A stretch of 64,000 bases of DNA from CAZOKZ01 sp964580585 (GTDB lineage: Bacteria > Sumerlaeota > Sumerlaeia > SLMS01 > JAHLLQ01). Of the stretch, positions 53,957-62,697 are shown one piece after another. The number at the start of each line of letters is the position of its first letter. The first letter of the stretch is position 1. The stretch covers positions 1 to 64,000 of the forward strand of contig CAZOKZ010000006.1 of assembly GCA_964580585.1 (NCBI GenBank), given 5' to 3'. The position numbers and the translations under genes are program-made. The notes under the pieces are model-generated. The model saw nothing but the letters and a program-made list of their open reading frames with translations. It was not told where the DNA came from and searched no databases.

Positions 53957-54415
53957 TGCTTCATAGATCGCCACCGCGCAGGCCGTGGCAAGATTCAAAC
54001 TGCGCGCGCGGGGCTCGAAAATCGGAATTTTCACCGAATGCTCCGCGCCAATCTGCGAATGCACTTCATCCGGTACTCCATGAGGTTCATTTCCAAACAG
54101 CAGCACGTCGCCTGCCCGATATGAAACATCGGTGTGGGCTTGCTCGGCCTTCGTGGTAAATAGCCAGATACGGCGGTTTTCCATCGCTTTCTGGAACGCC
54201 GCGAAATCCGCATGGACGGTCCAATCCACCAACTCCCAATAATCCATCCCCGTTCTTTTCAAAGTCTTATCATCGAATGAAAACGGAATCGGGCGAATCA
54301 CGTGCAGGGGGGTCTTCGTGGCGGCGCACAGCCGACCTGCCGCGCCGACATTTTGTGCAATGCGCGGGGAATAAAGGGCGAGATGAACGAGGGGGAACTG
54401 GGGATTTTCAGTCAT
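53930..54415 (-). CDS. trmL: tRNA (cytidine/uridine-34 2'-O) methyltransferase
   Basis: 161 residues, the usual short length of TrmL. SPOUT fold with trefoil knot. LVHLALYSPRIAQNVGAAGRLCAAT is the N-terminal motif, LLFGNEPHGVPDEVH and VKIPIFEPRARSLNLATACAVAIYEA are the SAM-binding knot motifs. It methylates the wobble ribose of tRNA-Leu isoacceptors, using S-adenosylmethionine. It reads toward the convergent secreted-protein gene. A strong terminator of the upstream gene separates them, so it has its own promoter. Confidence 0.9.
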   Translation of the reverse strand: MTENPQFPLVHLALYSPRIAQNVGAAGRLCAATKTPLHVIRPIPFSFDDKTLKRTGMDYWELVDWTVHADFAAFQKAMENRRIWLFTTKAEQAHTDVSYRAGDVLLFGNEPHGVPDEVHSQIGAEHSVKIPIFEPRARSLNLATACAVAIYEAIRSIGPAS

Positions 54416-54429
54416 GATGATCCAGGGTA

Positions 54430-54468
54430 AAAATACAGGTCGGCAAGGAAACCCTCGCCGACCTGATT
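54430..54468 (-). terminator. Terminator of the 119-residue gene
   Basis: A 9-bp stem (caggtcggc at 54437-54445 with 54458-54466), extendable by an imperfect inner helix, then TATTTTTA on the reverse strand. It lies 20 bases past the stop. Confidence 0.85.
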
Positions 54469-54487
54469 GAATCTAACTTCGCTAATT

Positions 54488-54847
54488 TCAACTGGCTTTG
54501 TTCGTTTTTTTCAACCGCGACGTTAATTCACGGATTTCTGCGTCGCGTTGGGCAATGGCGGCCAGCATCTCGCGCAGGCGCGTTTCAAGATCCGCGCGCG
54601 TCAGCGTCGAAATGGTGCTGTCCGTGATGCGACGATCAGGGTCCCTGCCCAAAGGAGTAGCACTTCCCGAACGACGCATTGCTGCCAACGCCAGCCCAAA
54701 GACCGAACGCAATTCTTCCTCGTTGGCATCGGAAAAACGCCCCAGATAGTACATGAATTCCGGTGTTTGCGCCAAGGCCACAAAAATGTCCTCGGCTTTT
54801 TGGATGTTCACAGTTACAGGCGAACGCGGAGACGAATTCTTCGCCAT
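54488..54847 (-). CDS. Small hypothetical protein with C-terminal coiled coil
   Basis: 119 residues from the ATG at 54847 with AAGGA 8 bases upstream; two earlier in-frame ATGs have no site. The middle (KAEDIFVALAQTPEFMYYLG, then EELRSVFGLALAAMRRSG) is helical. The last 40 residues (RADLETRLREMLAAIAQRD, AEIRELTSRLKKTN) form an amphipathic heptad pattern, a probable dimerising coiled coil. I recognise no family. Followed at once by a strong terminator, so it is a monocistronic unit, divergent from the fusion gene at 55144. Possibly a small regulator or structural protein; no function assigned. Confidence 0.65.
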   Translation of the reverse strand: MAKNSSPRSPVTVNIQKAEDIFVALAQTPEFMYYLGRFSDANEEELRSVFGLALAAMRRSGSATPLGRDPDRRITDSTISTLTRADLETRLREMLAAIAQRDAEIRELTSRLKKTNKAS

Positions 54848-55143
54848 GATATCCATCCTTCGCATCGGAGTTCCGGATGCCGACTCTATTCACGGCCATC
54901 GCATTAACAGTTTAGGAACAACGTCGATCAATTCTCAATCTGGTTTTTGAGTTGGGGAGATTTTTTTTGAACTTTTTAGTCAACAATCGTTGACAAACTG
55001 CGGCGCGGCTTCCTAAACTCTCCCTGGAGTCGTGAGAAACCGTTCTCGACGATTTTTCTCTCAACTGAAAATCCGCGATGGACGACACCCCCGGCTCCTT
55101 GAAATACATCTTCTATCGAATGCAATCTACTCAGGTGACCCCC

Positions 55144-58100
55144 ATGGCAGTCGAAGAACAAATTCTCGACGAAATCGAAGTCCGTCCCCCAAACGAACCC
55201 TCCGAGCCCGACTTTCTGTCGTTTCGGGCAATGGCAGCAGTCGTTTTTCAAAGCAACTTCACCGACAATGCTTTCCGGTTGGTGGCGTGGCTTTATCTCG
55301 GGGCTTACGCTGTCCATCATCAGGAATCCCAAGAGATTTATCGTACGTTGGTGGCCGTTTTTTACACGGCGCCGTGGGTGCTGCTTTCCCTGTTTGCCGG
55401 GCAATTGGCTGATCGGCTTTCCAAACGGAACATTGTGGTGGGGGTAAAGACAGCCGAGGTCGCCATCTTGCTTGTTGGAATGGCGGGAGCGGCGATCTGG
55501 GGATCGTGGCTGATGCCATTGATATTATTATCGTTACTGGCGTGTCGCTCGGCCATCTTTGGTCCAGCCACGTACGGGTTGATACCGGAGCTCATGCCGG
55601 AAAAGCGACTATCCTGGGCGAATGGCTGGATCGATGGGTTGACGTTTTTTGGCGCGATCCTTGGCACCTCGCTTGGCGGATTGGCGATGGACGTCTTCGG
55701 TCAGAGCCTGCTGGCTCCCTTGGGTGTCCTGTTGTTGCTAAGTATATTGGGGGTGTATCTCAGTGCCGGGATCGATAAACTTCCCGCCGCCGAGCCCCAT
55801 CGTCATGTGACGCTGTTTCCCATCAAAGAGGCTCGCGGCAACATCAAGGAAATCGCCGCTTCCCAGGGGATGACCTGGGCGACGATTGGTATCGTTGTCT
55901 GGTGGGGGCTGGCGGCGCTGGCGCTCCAGGCCGCCATGAAAATGGCCGAGGACACGCTTCACCTCAACGGCTTCCGAACCAGTTGGTTCTTCATATATAT
56001 CGGTTTGGGCGTTGGTTTGGGCAGCTATGTTGCCGGTCGCATTTCAGGTCAGAAAATCGAACTGGGTCTGGTGCCATTGGGCGCGTTATTGATGGCGATC
56101 TCTGCCATTGCCGTTCACCAGGTACCCGGAGCTGAGCCACTGATGGCGATCACCATTACCGCAGTCGGTTTTTTCTCTGGCTGGTTTATCATTCCTCTCA
56201 AAGCTTACATCCAGCACAACGCGCATCCCGATACGCGTGGCGGGATACTCGGGACGATCAATTTTTTCACGTACATTATGATCTGCATTTCGGGTGGCGC
56301 CGCTTATTACATCGAAGCCGAAGTTTTTCAATTCACCGCCCAGCAAATTTTCCTCTCTATCGGTCTTTTTACACTCTTTGTCGCTATCATCGCGATGATC
56401 ATGTTACCGGGTGCGGGATTACGACTGATCCTGTTCTTGCTCACGCACTCGATTTACCGTGTGAAGGTTATCGGACGCGATAATATCCCGGACAAAGGCG
56501 GCGCTCTCCTTGTTTGTAACCACATGAGCTATGTCGATGGGCTGTTGGTGATCGTTTCGCTCAATCGTTCTGTGCGTCCGATCATGTTCGAGGAAATTTA
56601 CTTCCATCCGCTTGTCAAACCGTTTGCGAAACTGACGCGTGCGATACCGATTTCCGATCGCATGGGCCCGCGCGAGATGATCGCGCAACTCCAGAAAGCC
56701 AGCCAGGCGATTCAGGATGGTGATTTGGTGTGCATTTTCGCCGAAGGCCAAATCACGCGAACGGGTCAGTTGCTTCCGTTTCGCAAAGGCTTCGAGCGTA
56801 TTATGAAAAACGTCGAGGCGCCGATCGTTCCGATGCACCTCGACCGCGTGCGCGGCAGCCTACTGAGTTTCAATAGCAATCGCTGGTTACAAAAAATGCC
56901 GAACCGGGTTCCTCAACCCGTAACCGTCAGCTTTGGTTCGCAACTGCCCGGTAATTCCGATGCGACGACCGTTCGCAAAGCGGTGCTGCTTTTGGCTTCC
57001 GACGCGTGGGAACATCGCAAAGCCGATGCGCCGATGCTCCATCATGAAGCATTCACCACCGCGCGACGTCATCCGCTTGCTATAGCAATGTACGACCACA
57101 ACACGCCGAAAGGCATTACGCGTGCCAAGTTTGTTGGCGGTATTGTGGCGATGGCCCGAGTTCTGCGCCGCGAATGGGAAGGCCAGAAGATGGTGGGGAT
57201 CTGTCTGCCGCCTTCGATTGCGGGCGCCGTGGTTAATCACGCGGCCTTGTTAGTCGGGAAAGTTCCGGTAAACCTCAATTACACTGCGTCGGCGGATGTA
57301 CTCGCCAACGTTGGCGAACAATGCGAATTACAAACGACGATCACTTCGCGAGCATTCATGGAAAAGCTCCCGCTCGATTTGCCGGGACGTGTGATTTACC
57401 TCGAAGACATCAAACCGCGACTTTCGCTTGGGCTGCGTCTTTGGTCGTTATTCCAAGCGCTTTGCGTGCCGCTCAGTTATCTCGAACGTGAACTGGGTGC
57501 ACCGGCTCATCGCAGCGTGGACGATTTGGCGACGGTGATTTTTTCCAGCGGCAGCACGGGCATCCCCAAAGGGGTAATGCTTTCGCATTGGAATATCTAT
57601 TCCAACATCGAATCCGTCGGTCAGGTCTTTTCGCTCGGTCATGATGACGCGATTTTAGGCGTGCTGCCTTTCTTCCATTCGTTTGGCACCATGGCGACGT
57701 TGTTTCTGCCGCATGTGATTGGAATCCGCGTTTCGTACTTTCCCAATCCGCTCGATGCGCGAGCGGTAGGGGACCTTGTTTTCCGCCATCGAGTCACGTT
57801 CCTGTTGGGGACGCCGACGTTCTTATCGACATACACGCGACGCATCGATCCGCGCGAGTTCGGTTCGCTCCAAATCGTTCTTACGGGGGCGGAAAAACTG
57901 CGCGACAACGTGGCGTTGGCATTCGAGCGTCGCTTTGGAATTCGCCCTTTCGAGGCATATGGTTGCACCGAGTGCGCGCCCGGCGTGACGGTAAACACAC
58001 ACGATTTCCGTGCGCCGGGTTTCTTTCAATGCGGAACCAAGCCTGGAAAAATCGGTCATCCGTTGCCGGGTGTTACAATCCGCATTGTTGATCCGGCTAC

Positions 58101-58638
58101 GAACGAGGATTTGCCGGACGGTCGGGAAGGATTGATGCTCGTCAAGGGCCCCAATGTCATGCTGGGTTATCTGAATCGTCCCGACTTGACAGAAGAGGCC
58201 CTGCGCGACGGTTGGTACGTGACAGGCGACATCGCGAAAATCGACGAAGATGGGTTTGTGGAAATCACCGACCGCCTGGCGCGTTTCAGCAAAATTGGCG
58301 GTGAAATGGTTCCACATCTTAAAGTCGAAGAAGCGCTCAACCAGTCGCTGGGTCTCAGCGAAACCTGCTTTGCGGTGTGCGGCGTTCCCGATGAGAAGAA
58401 AGGCGAAAAACTTGCGGTGCTTTACACTGTCAGCTCGGATGATGCACGCATCGCTTTTGACAAGGTCGCGAAAATGGGAACGATTCCTAACCTGTGGATT
58501 CCCAAATTCAGCGATTTTCATCGCCTTGACGCGTTACCCTATTTGGGTACGGGCAAGATGGACTTGCGCCAGATCAAGAAACTAGCGATGGAATTCGATC
58601 AGCCCGATAATCAAGAGTCGGCGATCGAATCAAAGTGA
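55144..58638 (+). CDS. LplT-PlsC-acyl-ACP synthetase (Aas-like) fusion
   Basis: 1164 residues from the ATG at 55144 (AGGTG 6 bases upstream); two upstream in-frame ATGs have no site. Residues of about 30-430 form a 12-segment MFS transporter (SNFTDNAFRLVAWLYLGAY, FAGQLADRLSKR) like the lysophospholipid flippase LplT. From about 440 a PlsC acyltransferase follows: VCNHMSYVDG (HX4D at 460-465), FAEGQITRTGQ, IVPMHLDR. From about 650 an AMP-binding synthetase: IFSSGSTGIPKGVMLSHWN (near 800), AYGCTECAPGVTVNT, GWYVTGDIAKID, GTGKMDLRQIK. In E. coli LplT and Aas are separate and recycle lysophosphatidylethanolamine; here all three activities are on one chain. Membrane-bound; function by family. Confidence 0.9.
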   Translation: MAVEEQILDEIEVRPPNEPSEPDFLSFRAMAAVVFQSNFTDNAFRLVAWLYLGAYAVHHQESQEIYRTLVAVFYTAPWVLLSLFAGQLADRLSKRNIVVGVKTAEVAILLVGMAGAAIWGSWLMPLILLSLLACRSAIFGPATYGLIPELMPEKRLSWANGWIDGLTFFGAILGTSLGGLAMDVFGQSLLAPLGVLLLLSILGVYLSAGIDKLPAAEPHRHVTLFPIKEARGNIKEIAASQGMTWATIGIVVWWGLAALALQAAMKMAEDTLHLNGFRTSWFFIYIGLGVGLGSYVAGRISGQKIELGLVPLGALLMAISAIAVHQVPGAEPLMAITITAVGFFSGWFIIPLKAYIQHNAHPDTRGGILGTINFFTYIMICISGGAAYYIEAEVFQFTAQQIFLSIGLFTLFVAIIAMIMLPGAGLRLILFLLTHSIYRVKVIGRDNIPDKGGALLVCNHMSYVDGLLVIVSLNRSVRPIMFEEIYFHPLVKPFAKLTRAIPISDRMGPREMIAQLQKASQAIQDGDLVCIFAEGQITRTGQLLPFRKGFERIMKNVEAPIVPMHLDRVRGSLLSFNSNRWLQKMPNRVPQPVTVSFGSQLPGNSDATTVRKAVLLLASDAWEHRKADAPMLHHEAFTTARRHPLAIAMYDHNTPKGITRAKFVGGIVAMARVLRREWEGQKMVGICLPPSIAGAVVNHAALLVGKVPVNLNYTASADVLANVGEQCELQTTITSRAFMEKLPLDLPGRVIYLEDIKPRLSLGLRLWSLFQALCVPLSYLERELGAPAHRSVDDLATVIFSSGSTGIPKGVMLSHWNIYSNIESVGQVFSLGHDDAILGVLPFFHSFGTMATLFLPHVIGIRVSYFPNPLDARAVGDLVFRHRVTFLLGTPTFLSTYTRRIDPREFGSLQIVLTGAEKLRDNVALAFERRFGIRPFEAYGCTECAPGVTVNTHDFRAPGFFQCGTKPGKIGHPLPGVTIRIVDPATNEDLPDGREGLMLVKGPNVMLGYLNRPDLTEEALRDGWYVTGDIAKIDEDGFVEITDRLARFSKIGGEMVPHLKVEEALNQSLGLSETCFAVCGVPDEKKGEKLAVLYTVSSDDARIAFDKVAKMGTIPNLWIPKFSDFHRLDALPYLGTGKMDLRQIKKLAMEFDQPDNQESAIESK

Positions 58639-58649
58639 GAAAGTCTCCG

Positions 58650-59195
58650 ATGTCTGAAGAAACAGAATCCGGTTCCTCGCGGCGATACGCCGACAACCCG
58701 TTGGGAATGGTGGGAATGATTACGTCTGCGCTCGGCGCAGTAACGTTTGGCATCCTCAGCCCATTTGGGTTTATATTGTGTTTGGTGGCGTTGAGCAAAA
58801 AGCCGCGAATGCCAGCCTGCATCGGTTTGGGACTCAGCCTGTTGGGTATTCCGTCTTGCGGGGTGGGAGTGGCATTGGTTGTGCCACAGATGCTGGCAGT
58901 CAAAGCAAAGCCCATGATTGAGGAATGCCAGTCGCAACAATGGATCATCGAAGGATCCTTAGAGACTTATATGTACCAAAACGAGATCGATGATTACCAG
59001 AAAGCTTTGGATGCAATCGGGGGAACAGAGAACTGGAATGTCGCATTGAAAGATTATACGTATGCATCGCCTCATTGTCCGAAAGGTGGCACATATTCAC
59101 TTTTACCCGAGGAAGGACCGAATGGTGAACACGTTCAATGCAGCATTCCAGAACACGTTAATGCGATGGCAAATTATAATGATATCGAATGGTAG
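58650..59195 (+). CDS. Two-TM protein with prepilin-like C-terminus
   Basis: 181 residues from the ATG at 58650, 11 bases after the fusion gene's stop, so probably co-transcribed. N-terminal PLGMVGMITSALGAVTFGILS, then FGFILCLVALSKKPRMPACIGLGLSLLGI, give two to three membrane segments like DUF4190 proteins. The C-terminus resembles prepilins: SQQWIIEGSLETYMYQN, EIDDYQKALDAIGG, then SPHCPKGGTYSLLPEEGP, the CPxGGTY motif of type II pseudopilins. The hydrophobic GFxxxE prepilin start is absent, so it is probably not a true pilin; the minor-pilin-like domain seems attached to a different anchor. Function unknown. Confidence 0.6.
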   Translation: MSEETESGSSRRYADNPLGMVGMITSALGAVTFGILSPFGFILCLVALSKKPRMPACIGLGLSLLGIPSCGVGVALVVPQMLAVKAKPMIEECQSQQWIIEGSLETYMYQNEIDDYQKALDAIGGTENWNVALKDYTYASPHCPKGGTYSLLPEEGPNGEHVQCSIPEHVNAMANYNDIEW

Positions 59196-59642
59196 TAATC
59201 TTGGTGTCTATTTCCAGAATTTGAATCGCCTAACGATATAAGAGTTTGGAGAAATGACGTTTAGTCAATTTCGCAATCGGGGAAAATGCACATCGGTAAT
59301 GGAATGATTTTCTCCAAACCTTACATACCGATTATTCGAATTTTACACACAAGCGCAAAACTCTTTTGGCCATCATGTCGTTGTTAAAGCGAAAAAATAT
59401 CCAATGAATTCAATATTTCTGTTTACTCGCGCCTCGGATATACCGATGGTTCCCAACGGAAAACGCGATCCGTTGGGCATCACGATATTAAGCCCACTCA
59501 GCAGCAGGTTTATAACTCCACCAGCCCGAATATCTTTGATGAAAATCAATTGCTACTAATTACAAGGCATCCGTGGAGCCTTTGGGGAAACTCGCTAAAC
59601 CAAACGAAATCCATTTCAACATTATCAGGAGCAACACTAAGA
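59196..59642. other. Long AT-rich gap with one hairpin
   Basis: 447 bases without a credible gene. A perfect 9-bp inverted repeat (cccaacgga at 59452-59460 with 59469-59477) is the only structure found; it has no T-run. The promoter for the 59643 gene should lie toward the right end. Confidence 0.4.
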
Positions 59643-60122
59643 ATGATGGCTACATCACCTATCAGTCTGGGTAAAGTCGTACAAGTCGTAGAAATCGATG
59701 ATCCATTTGTCGCCGCCTTTATAAAGGTAAAAGCCGGTAAAGACGCTTTGGTGGAAGAAAAACTTTCCAACGGACACCAGATTTGGTGCTTTGACTATAA
59801 CAAAGTTCAAACCATTCAGGAAAACGATCTGACGATTAATATCTCGGAAGTCGAAGAACTGATTAAAGCCATGGGATTCGAGTTGGTTTCGGGCGAAGAA
59901 TTAGCTGCTTTGCGTCAGCGCAAGGGCGGAGCGAAACGCGGTCCTGGTCGCCGTTCGCGTCGCACTCCCGAGGAAATGCGCATCGAAGCCGCCAAAGCCG
60001 ACATCCGCAAAAAAGTCAAAGCGCGCTTGCACCTGCCGGAAAAAGGCCGCATGTCCGCCGAACAACAAGCCCGTTTCGACGTCGCCTTCGAAGAAGATTG
60101 CCGTCGCGCTGGCCTTGAATAA
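59643..60122 (+). CDS. Hypothetical basic protein with AT-hook-like segment
   Basis: 159 residues from the first of two adjacent ATGs at 59643 (AGGAG about 11 bases upstream). The first 70 residues form a small mixed fold (LGKVVQVVEIDDPFVAAFIKV, HQIWCFDYNKVQTIQEN). Residues near 90-105 are GGAKRGPGRRSRRTPEEM, an AT-hook-like basic stretch. The C-terminus is a charged helical region (ADIRKKVKARLHLPEKGRM, AEQQARFDVAFEEDCRRAG). I recognise no family. The layout suggests a DNA- or RNA-binding protein. A strong terminator follows. The base composition is more GC-rich toward the 3' end. Confidence 0.6.
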   Translation: MMATSPISLGKVVQVVEIDDPFVAAFIKVKAGKDALVEEKLSNGHQIWCFDYNKVQTIQENDLTINISEVEELIKAMGFELVSGEELAALRQRKGGAKRGPGRRSRRTPEEMRIEAAKADIRKKVKARLHLPEKGRMSAEQQARFDVAFEEDCRRAGLE

Positions 60123-60144
60123 TTCAATATCGTTTCGGAAAACG

Positions 60145-60178
60145 AAATCCCCCGGCACACGCCGGGGGATTTTATTTG
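60145..60178 (+). terminator. Terminator of the AT-hook-like gene
   Basis: A perfect 12-bp stem (aaatcccccggc at 60145-60156 with 60161-60172), loop of 4 (acac), then TTATTT. It lies 23 bases past the stop. Confidence 0.9.
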
Positions 60179-60189
60179 CAATTAGATGG

Positions 60190-60263
60190 TGGGTGATACT
60201 GGACTCGAACCAGTGACCTCTGCGATGTGAACGCAGCGCTCTAACCAGCTGAGCTAATCACCC
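60190..60263 (-). tRNA. tRNA-Val (anticodon CAC)
   Basis: On the reverse strand a 74-nt cloverleaf is complete: acceptor GGGTGAT/ATCACCC with discriminator A, D-arm GCTC/GAGC around AGCTGGTTA, anticodon stem CTGCG/CGCAG with loop TTCACAT (anticodon CAC, reading GUG), variable AGGTC, T-arm ACTGG/CCAGT with TTCGAGT. CCA is not encoded: the bases after A are CCA-like only in part. No tRNA neighbour. It lies between the 60145 terminator and the GNAT gene. Confidence 0.95.
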
Positions 60264-60347
60264 ACACAAACGAGGGAGGGCTATATCCCTAATCTCGGGC
60301 CCGGCGGGCAAGGGTAAAATGCCTTCCCCACGCTAAAAAAGCACGGC

Positions 60348-60788
60348 TTATTGGCAAATCGGATTTTCTTCGCAATTACGCATCATCCAACGCTCGGGAT
60401 ATTTCAGGGACTCAAAACCATATTGCTTGTAAAGCCCATGGGCGTCGCGTGTGCCCAGTACCAGGCGTTTAATACCTGTGAGACGTGGGTGGGCGATGAT
60501 TGTTTCCATCAGCCACTTTCCCAGTCCATGCCCCCGATGACGCTCGTCCACATACACGTCGCAAACCCAGGCAAACGTGGCGTAATCGGTAACCACGCGC
60601 GCGAAAGCGACCTGCTCGGTATCCGTGTAAATCCCAAGAACGAGCGAATTTTCAATCGATTGCTCGATGATCTCGCGTGAACGCCCTTGAGCCCAATAGG
60701 ATTCGATGCTCAGAAAACGATGTATCGTTTCCCGGTCCACGCGCGCGGGGTCGTCGCTCATCGTGTAAGGCAGGCGATGCAGTTCCAT
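60348..60788 (-). CDS. GNAT acetyltransferase
   Basis: 146 residues from the ATG at 60788 with GGAG 8 bases upstream; the frame is open 30 bases further without a site. GNAT core: ENSLVLGIYTDTEQVAFARVVTDYATF (in two strands), VCDVYVDERHRGHGLGKWLM with the acetyl-CoA pyrophosphate loop RHRGHG, and RLVLGTRDAHGLYKQYGFES. The C-terminus (YPERWMMRNCEENP) is common in the group acting on small amines or on toxic peptides. The substrate is unknown. It reads toward tRNA-Val, with no clear terminator between. Confidence 0.88.
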   Translation of the reverse strand: MELHRLPYTMSDDPARVDRETIHRFLSIESYWAQGRSREIIEQSIENSLVLGIYTDTEQVAFARVVTDYATFAWVCDVYVDERHRGHGLGKWLMETIIAHPRLTGIKRLVLGTRDAHGLYKQYGFESLKYPERWMMRNCEENPICQ

Positions 60789-60875
60789 CAGATTGCTCCC
60801 ATGCGAATGCATTTTCATTCCCGCCTCAGTATTTCGAGGACAAGCGCAATGTCGTTGTGCGCGTTGAAACCGAAC

Positions 60876-60928
60876 GGGGATAAGCAGGATGGGCAGGATT
60901 TTATTCTATCCGATTCATCCTGCCCATC
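60876..60928. repeat. GATGGGCAGGAT inverted repeat
   Basis: In the gap between two GNAT genes: gatgggcaggat (60888-60899) and its exact complement (60917-60928), 12 bp with a 17-base AT-rich loop. The preceding ggataagcaggat is a partial direct copy. Either a terminator of the 60942 gene without a T-run, or an interspersed repeat. Confidence 0.6.
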
Positions 60929-60941
60929 GATGTTCTTGTCT

Positions 60942-61628
60942 CTACGGTTGAAGGGTTTTTGCCAGGAACTTGGTTGAGCGGCGGGCATAGTCCTCGGGTT
61001 TCGCGATTGCGGCGTTCAGCCACTCGATAACGGCGGCATATCCGAGGCTTTCCGGATCGTTGCGCAGGTAACCGTGTACCACTCGAATGACCTCGAACCC
61101 GTGGCGGAGTTGAAACGTCAACGTCGGGTCTTTGATTTTGCCATGAATGATGGCCAGCACGTATTCTTCGGCGGTCATGTGGTCGGCATAGCGATGATAA
61201 CCGCGCAACCGGGCGCCCGCGCGAATGCGCAACAATCCGCGGCTTGTGGCCAACTCGCGTCGTGCAGCGTAAATTTTCGATCCAATGCCGCGCCGTTGCC
61301 TGTGGGGATCGACCATAACCTCGGCGCCATAAAGTGTGCGTCCAAATTCCGGGTCGTGGTTGGTAAACATACCGTGATCGGTAAATTCACGCCAATTATC
61401 GTCGCCTTCGTAATCGTCCCAGCAAACGATCAGGCTGGCGGCCATGCCGACAACCCGGCCGGTTTCTGGGGCGACCGCGACGAATTGGCCTTCGGGAAAA
61501 ATCTCCAGGTGCGAGGCCAATTGGGCCTCGTTCCATGGGATCGATTCGGGATAAACCTTTCTACAGAGTTCCGTTATTTGATTAAAATCCGATCTTCGGG
61601 TATTCCGTACTTCTATTCGGGGGAGCAT
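60942..61628 (-). CDS. GNAT acetyltransferase linked to the nitrilase gene
   Basis: 228 residues. N-terminal RIEVRNTRRSDFNQITELCRKVYP opens a GNAT domain; the acetyl-CoA loop is VDPHRQRRGIGSKIYAARREL, flanked by GAEVMV. The C-terminal part (AGARLRGYHRYADHMTAEEYV, DPTLTFQLRHGFEVIRVVHGYLRNDPES) is characteristic of the GNAT half of the bifunctional GNAT/carbon-nitrogen hydrolase proteins. Here it is a separate gene starting 8 bases after the nitrilase stop, so the two are an operon and probably act together. In the fused proteins the GNAT half comes first; here it is second. Substrate unknown. Confidence 0.85.
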   Translation of the reverse strand: MLPRIEVRNTRRSDFNQITELCRKVYPESIPWNEAQLASHLEIFPEGQFVAVAPETGRVVGMAASLIVCWDDYEGDDNWREFTDHGMFTNHDPEFGRTLYGAEVMVDPHRQRRGIGSKIYAARRELATSRGLLRIRAGARLRGYHRYADHMTAEEYVLAIIHGKIKDPTLTFQLRHGFEVIRVVHGYLRNDPESLGYAAVIEWLNAAIAKPEDYARRSTKFLAKTLQP

Positions 61629-61635
61629 AAACCAC

Positions 61636-62610
61636 CTAAATCACCACTTCTTCCGGGTCGCGAATAATTTCGCCGGTCCTTTGGCTGTCAAGGAGGGGAA
61701 GGACCGATCCGAATGTGCGCGACTCCGCGATTGTCTTAAGGTTGAGTTCGCCAATGACCATGGTTTCCTGATTGGGGATTCCCTCGGCCAAAATCCCGTC
61801 TCGCGAGAAGGGAAAATCGCTCGGCGTCAGGATCGACGCCTGGCCGTAATTCAGCGAGACGGCAGGAACCATCGGCAACGAACCGACGGTGCAGGAATGG
61901 ATGACGTACATTTGGTTTTCAATCGCGCGGGCATGAGCACAGTAGCGCACACGCAGGTATCCCTGGCGGTCGTCCGTACAACTGGGCACCACCAGGATAT
62001 GCACGCCATGGCGAGCTGCCGTTCGCGCGATTTCGGGAAATTCGACATCATAGCAGATATTGATCGCAATTTTCCCGAACGAGGTCTCGAAAATTTTCAG
62101 TTTCGGGCGCGGAGTCACAAACCACTCTTCGCGTTCCCATCTTGTCATGTGCATCTTTCCCTGAACGGCAAATTCACCTTTCGGAGAAAAGAGGTACGAA
62201 TCGTTGTACACCACGTCCGAATCGGGATCGTCCATCGTGGGCATGGTTCCAGCCACAATATAAACACTATATTTTTTTGCCAGGCGCGAGAATAATTCGA
62301 CGATACGGTCGCGTTGCCGGGCCAGATCGCGCACCTGCCGGTCGATGGCGCGTTTATGGTCGGCCAGCGTCAGCAGTTGACAGGAAAAATATTCCGGGAA
62401 AACCAACAGGCGACACTTATAGTCCTTGGCCGTTTCAACCAAACCTTCCACCTGTTCCTGGAACTCCTCCCAACGCGAAGCCGGGCGGATATAGTATTGC
62501 ATACTGCAAACGCGCATGCGTTCGCCGATATTGCTCAACGAAGGAGGGGACGAATTTGCCAACAGATCGTACTCCAGGTTGGGATATCGCAGCGACAACG
62601 CACTGCTCAT
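61636..62610 (-). CDS. Carbon-nitrogen hydrolase (nitrilase superfamily)
   Basis: 324 residues. The catalytic triad is visible: Glu73 (LLVFPEYFSCQ), Lys152 (GKMHMTRWER) and Cys186 (INICYDVEFPE). The fold is the alpha-beta-beta-alpha amidase sandwich. Other signatures are YIVAGTMPT, YNDSYLFSPKGE and RYCAHARAIENQMYVIHSCTVG, typical of the branch fused to GNAT domains. It hydrolyses an amide or omega-amide, substrate unknown. A later ATG at 62517 (MRVCSMQYY) could be the true start; the annotated ATG has AAAGGGG too close. First gene of a two-gene operon with the GNAT gene. Confidence 0.88.
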   Translation of the reverse strand: MSSALSLRYPNLEYDLLANSSPPSLSNIGERMRVCSMQYYIRPASRWEEFQEQVEGLVETAKDYKCRLLVFPEYFSCQLLTLADHKRAIDRQVRDLARQRDRIVELFSRLAKKYSVYIVAGTMPTMDDPDSDVVYNDSYLFSPKGEFAVQGKMHMTRWEREEWFVTPRPKLKIFETSFGKIAINICYDVEFPEIARTAARHGVHILVVPSCTDDRQGYLRVRYCAHARAIENQMYVIHSCTVGSLPMVPAVSLNYGQASILTPSDFPFSRDGILAEGIPNQETMVIGELNLKTIAESRTFGSVLPLLDSQRTGEIIRDPEEVVI

Positions 62611-62697
62611 ACCCCTTTATGATGGGCGCGAAGGGTTGATTTGTAAAGGAAGAATCCGGGCAAATTGTGGAAAATCAATGTTTCGTGTAAGAAGCGC

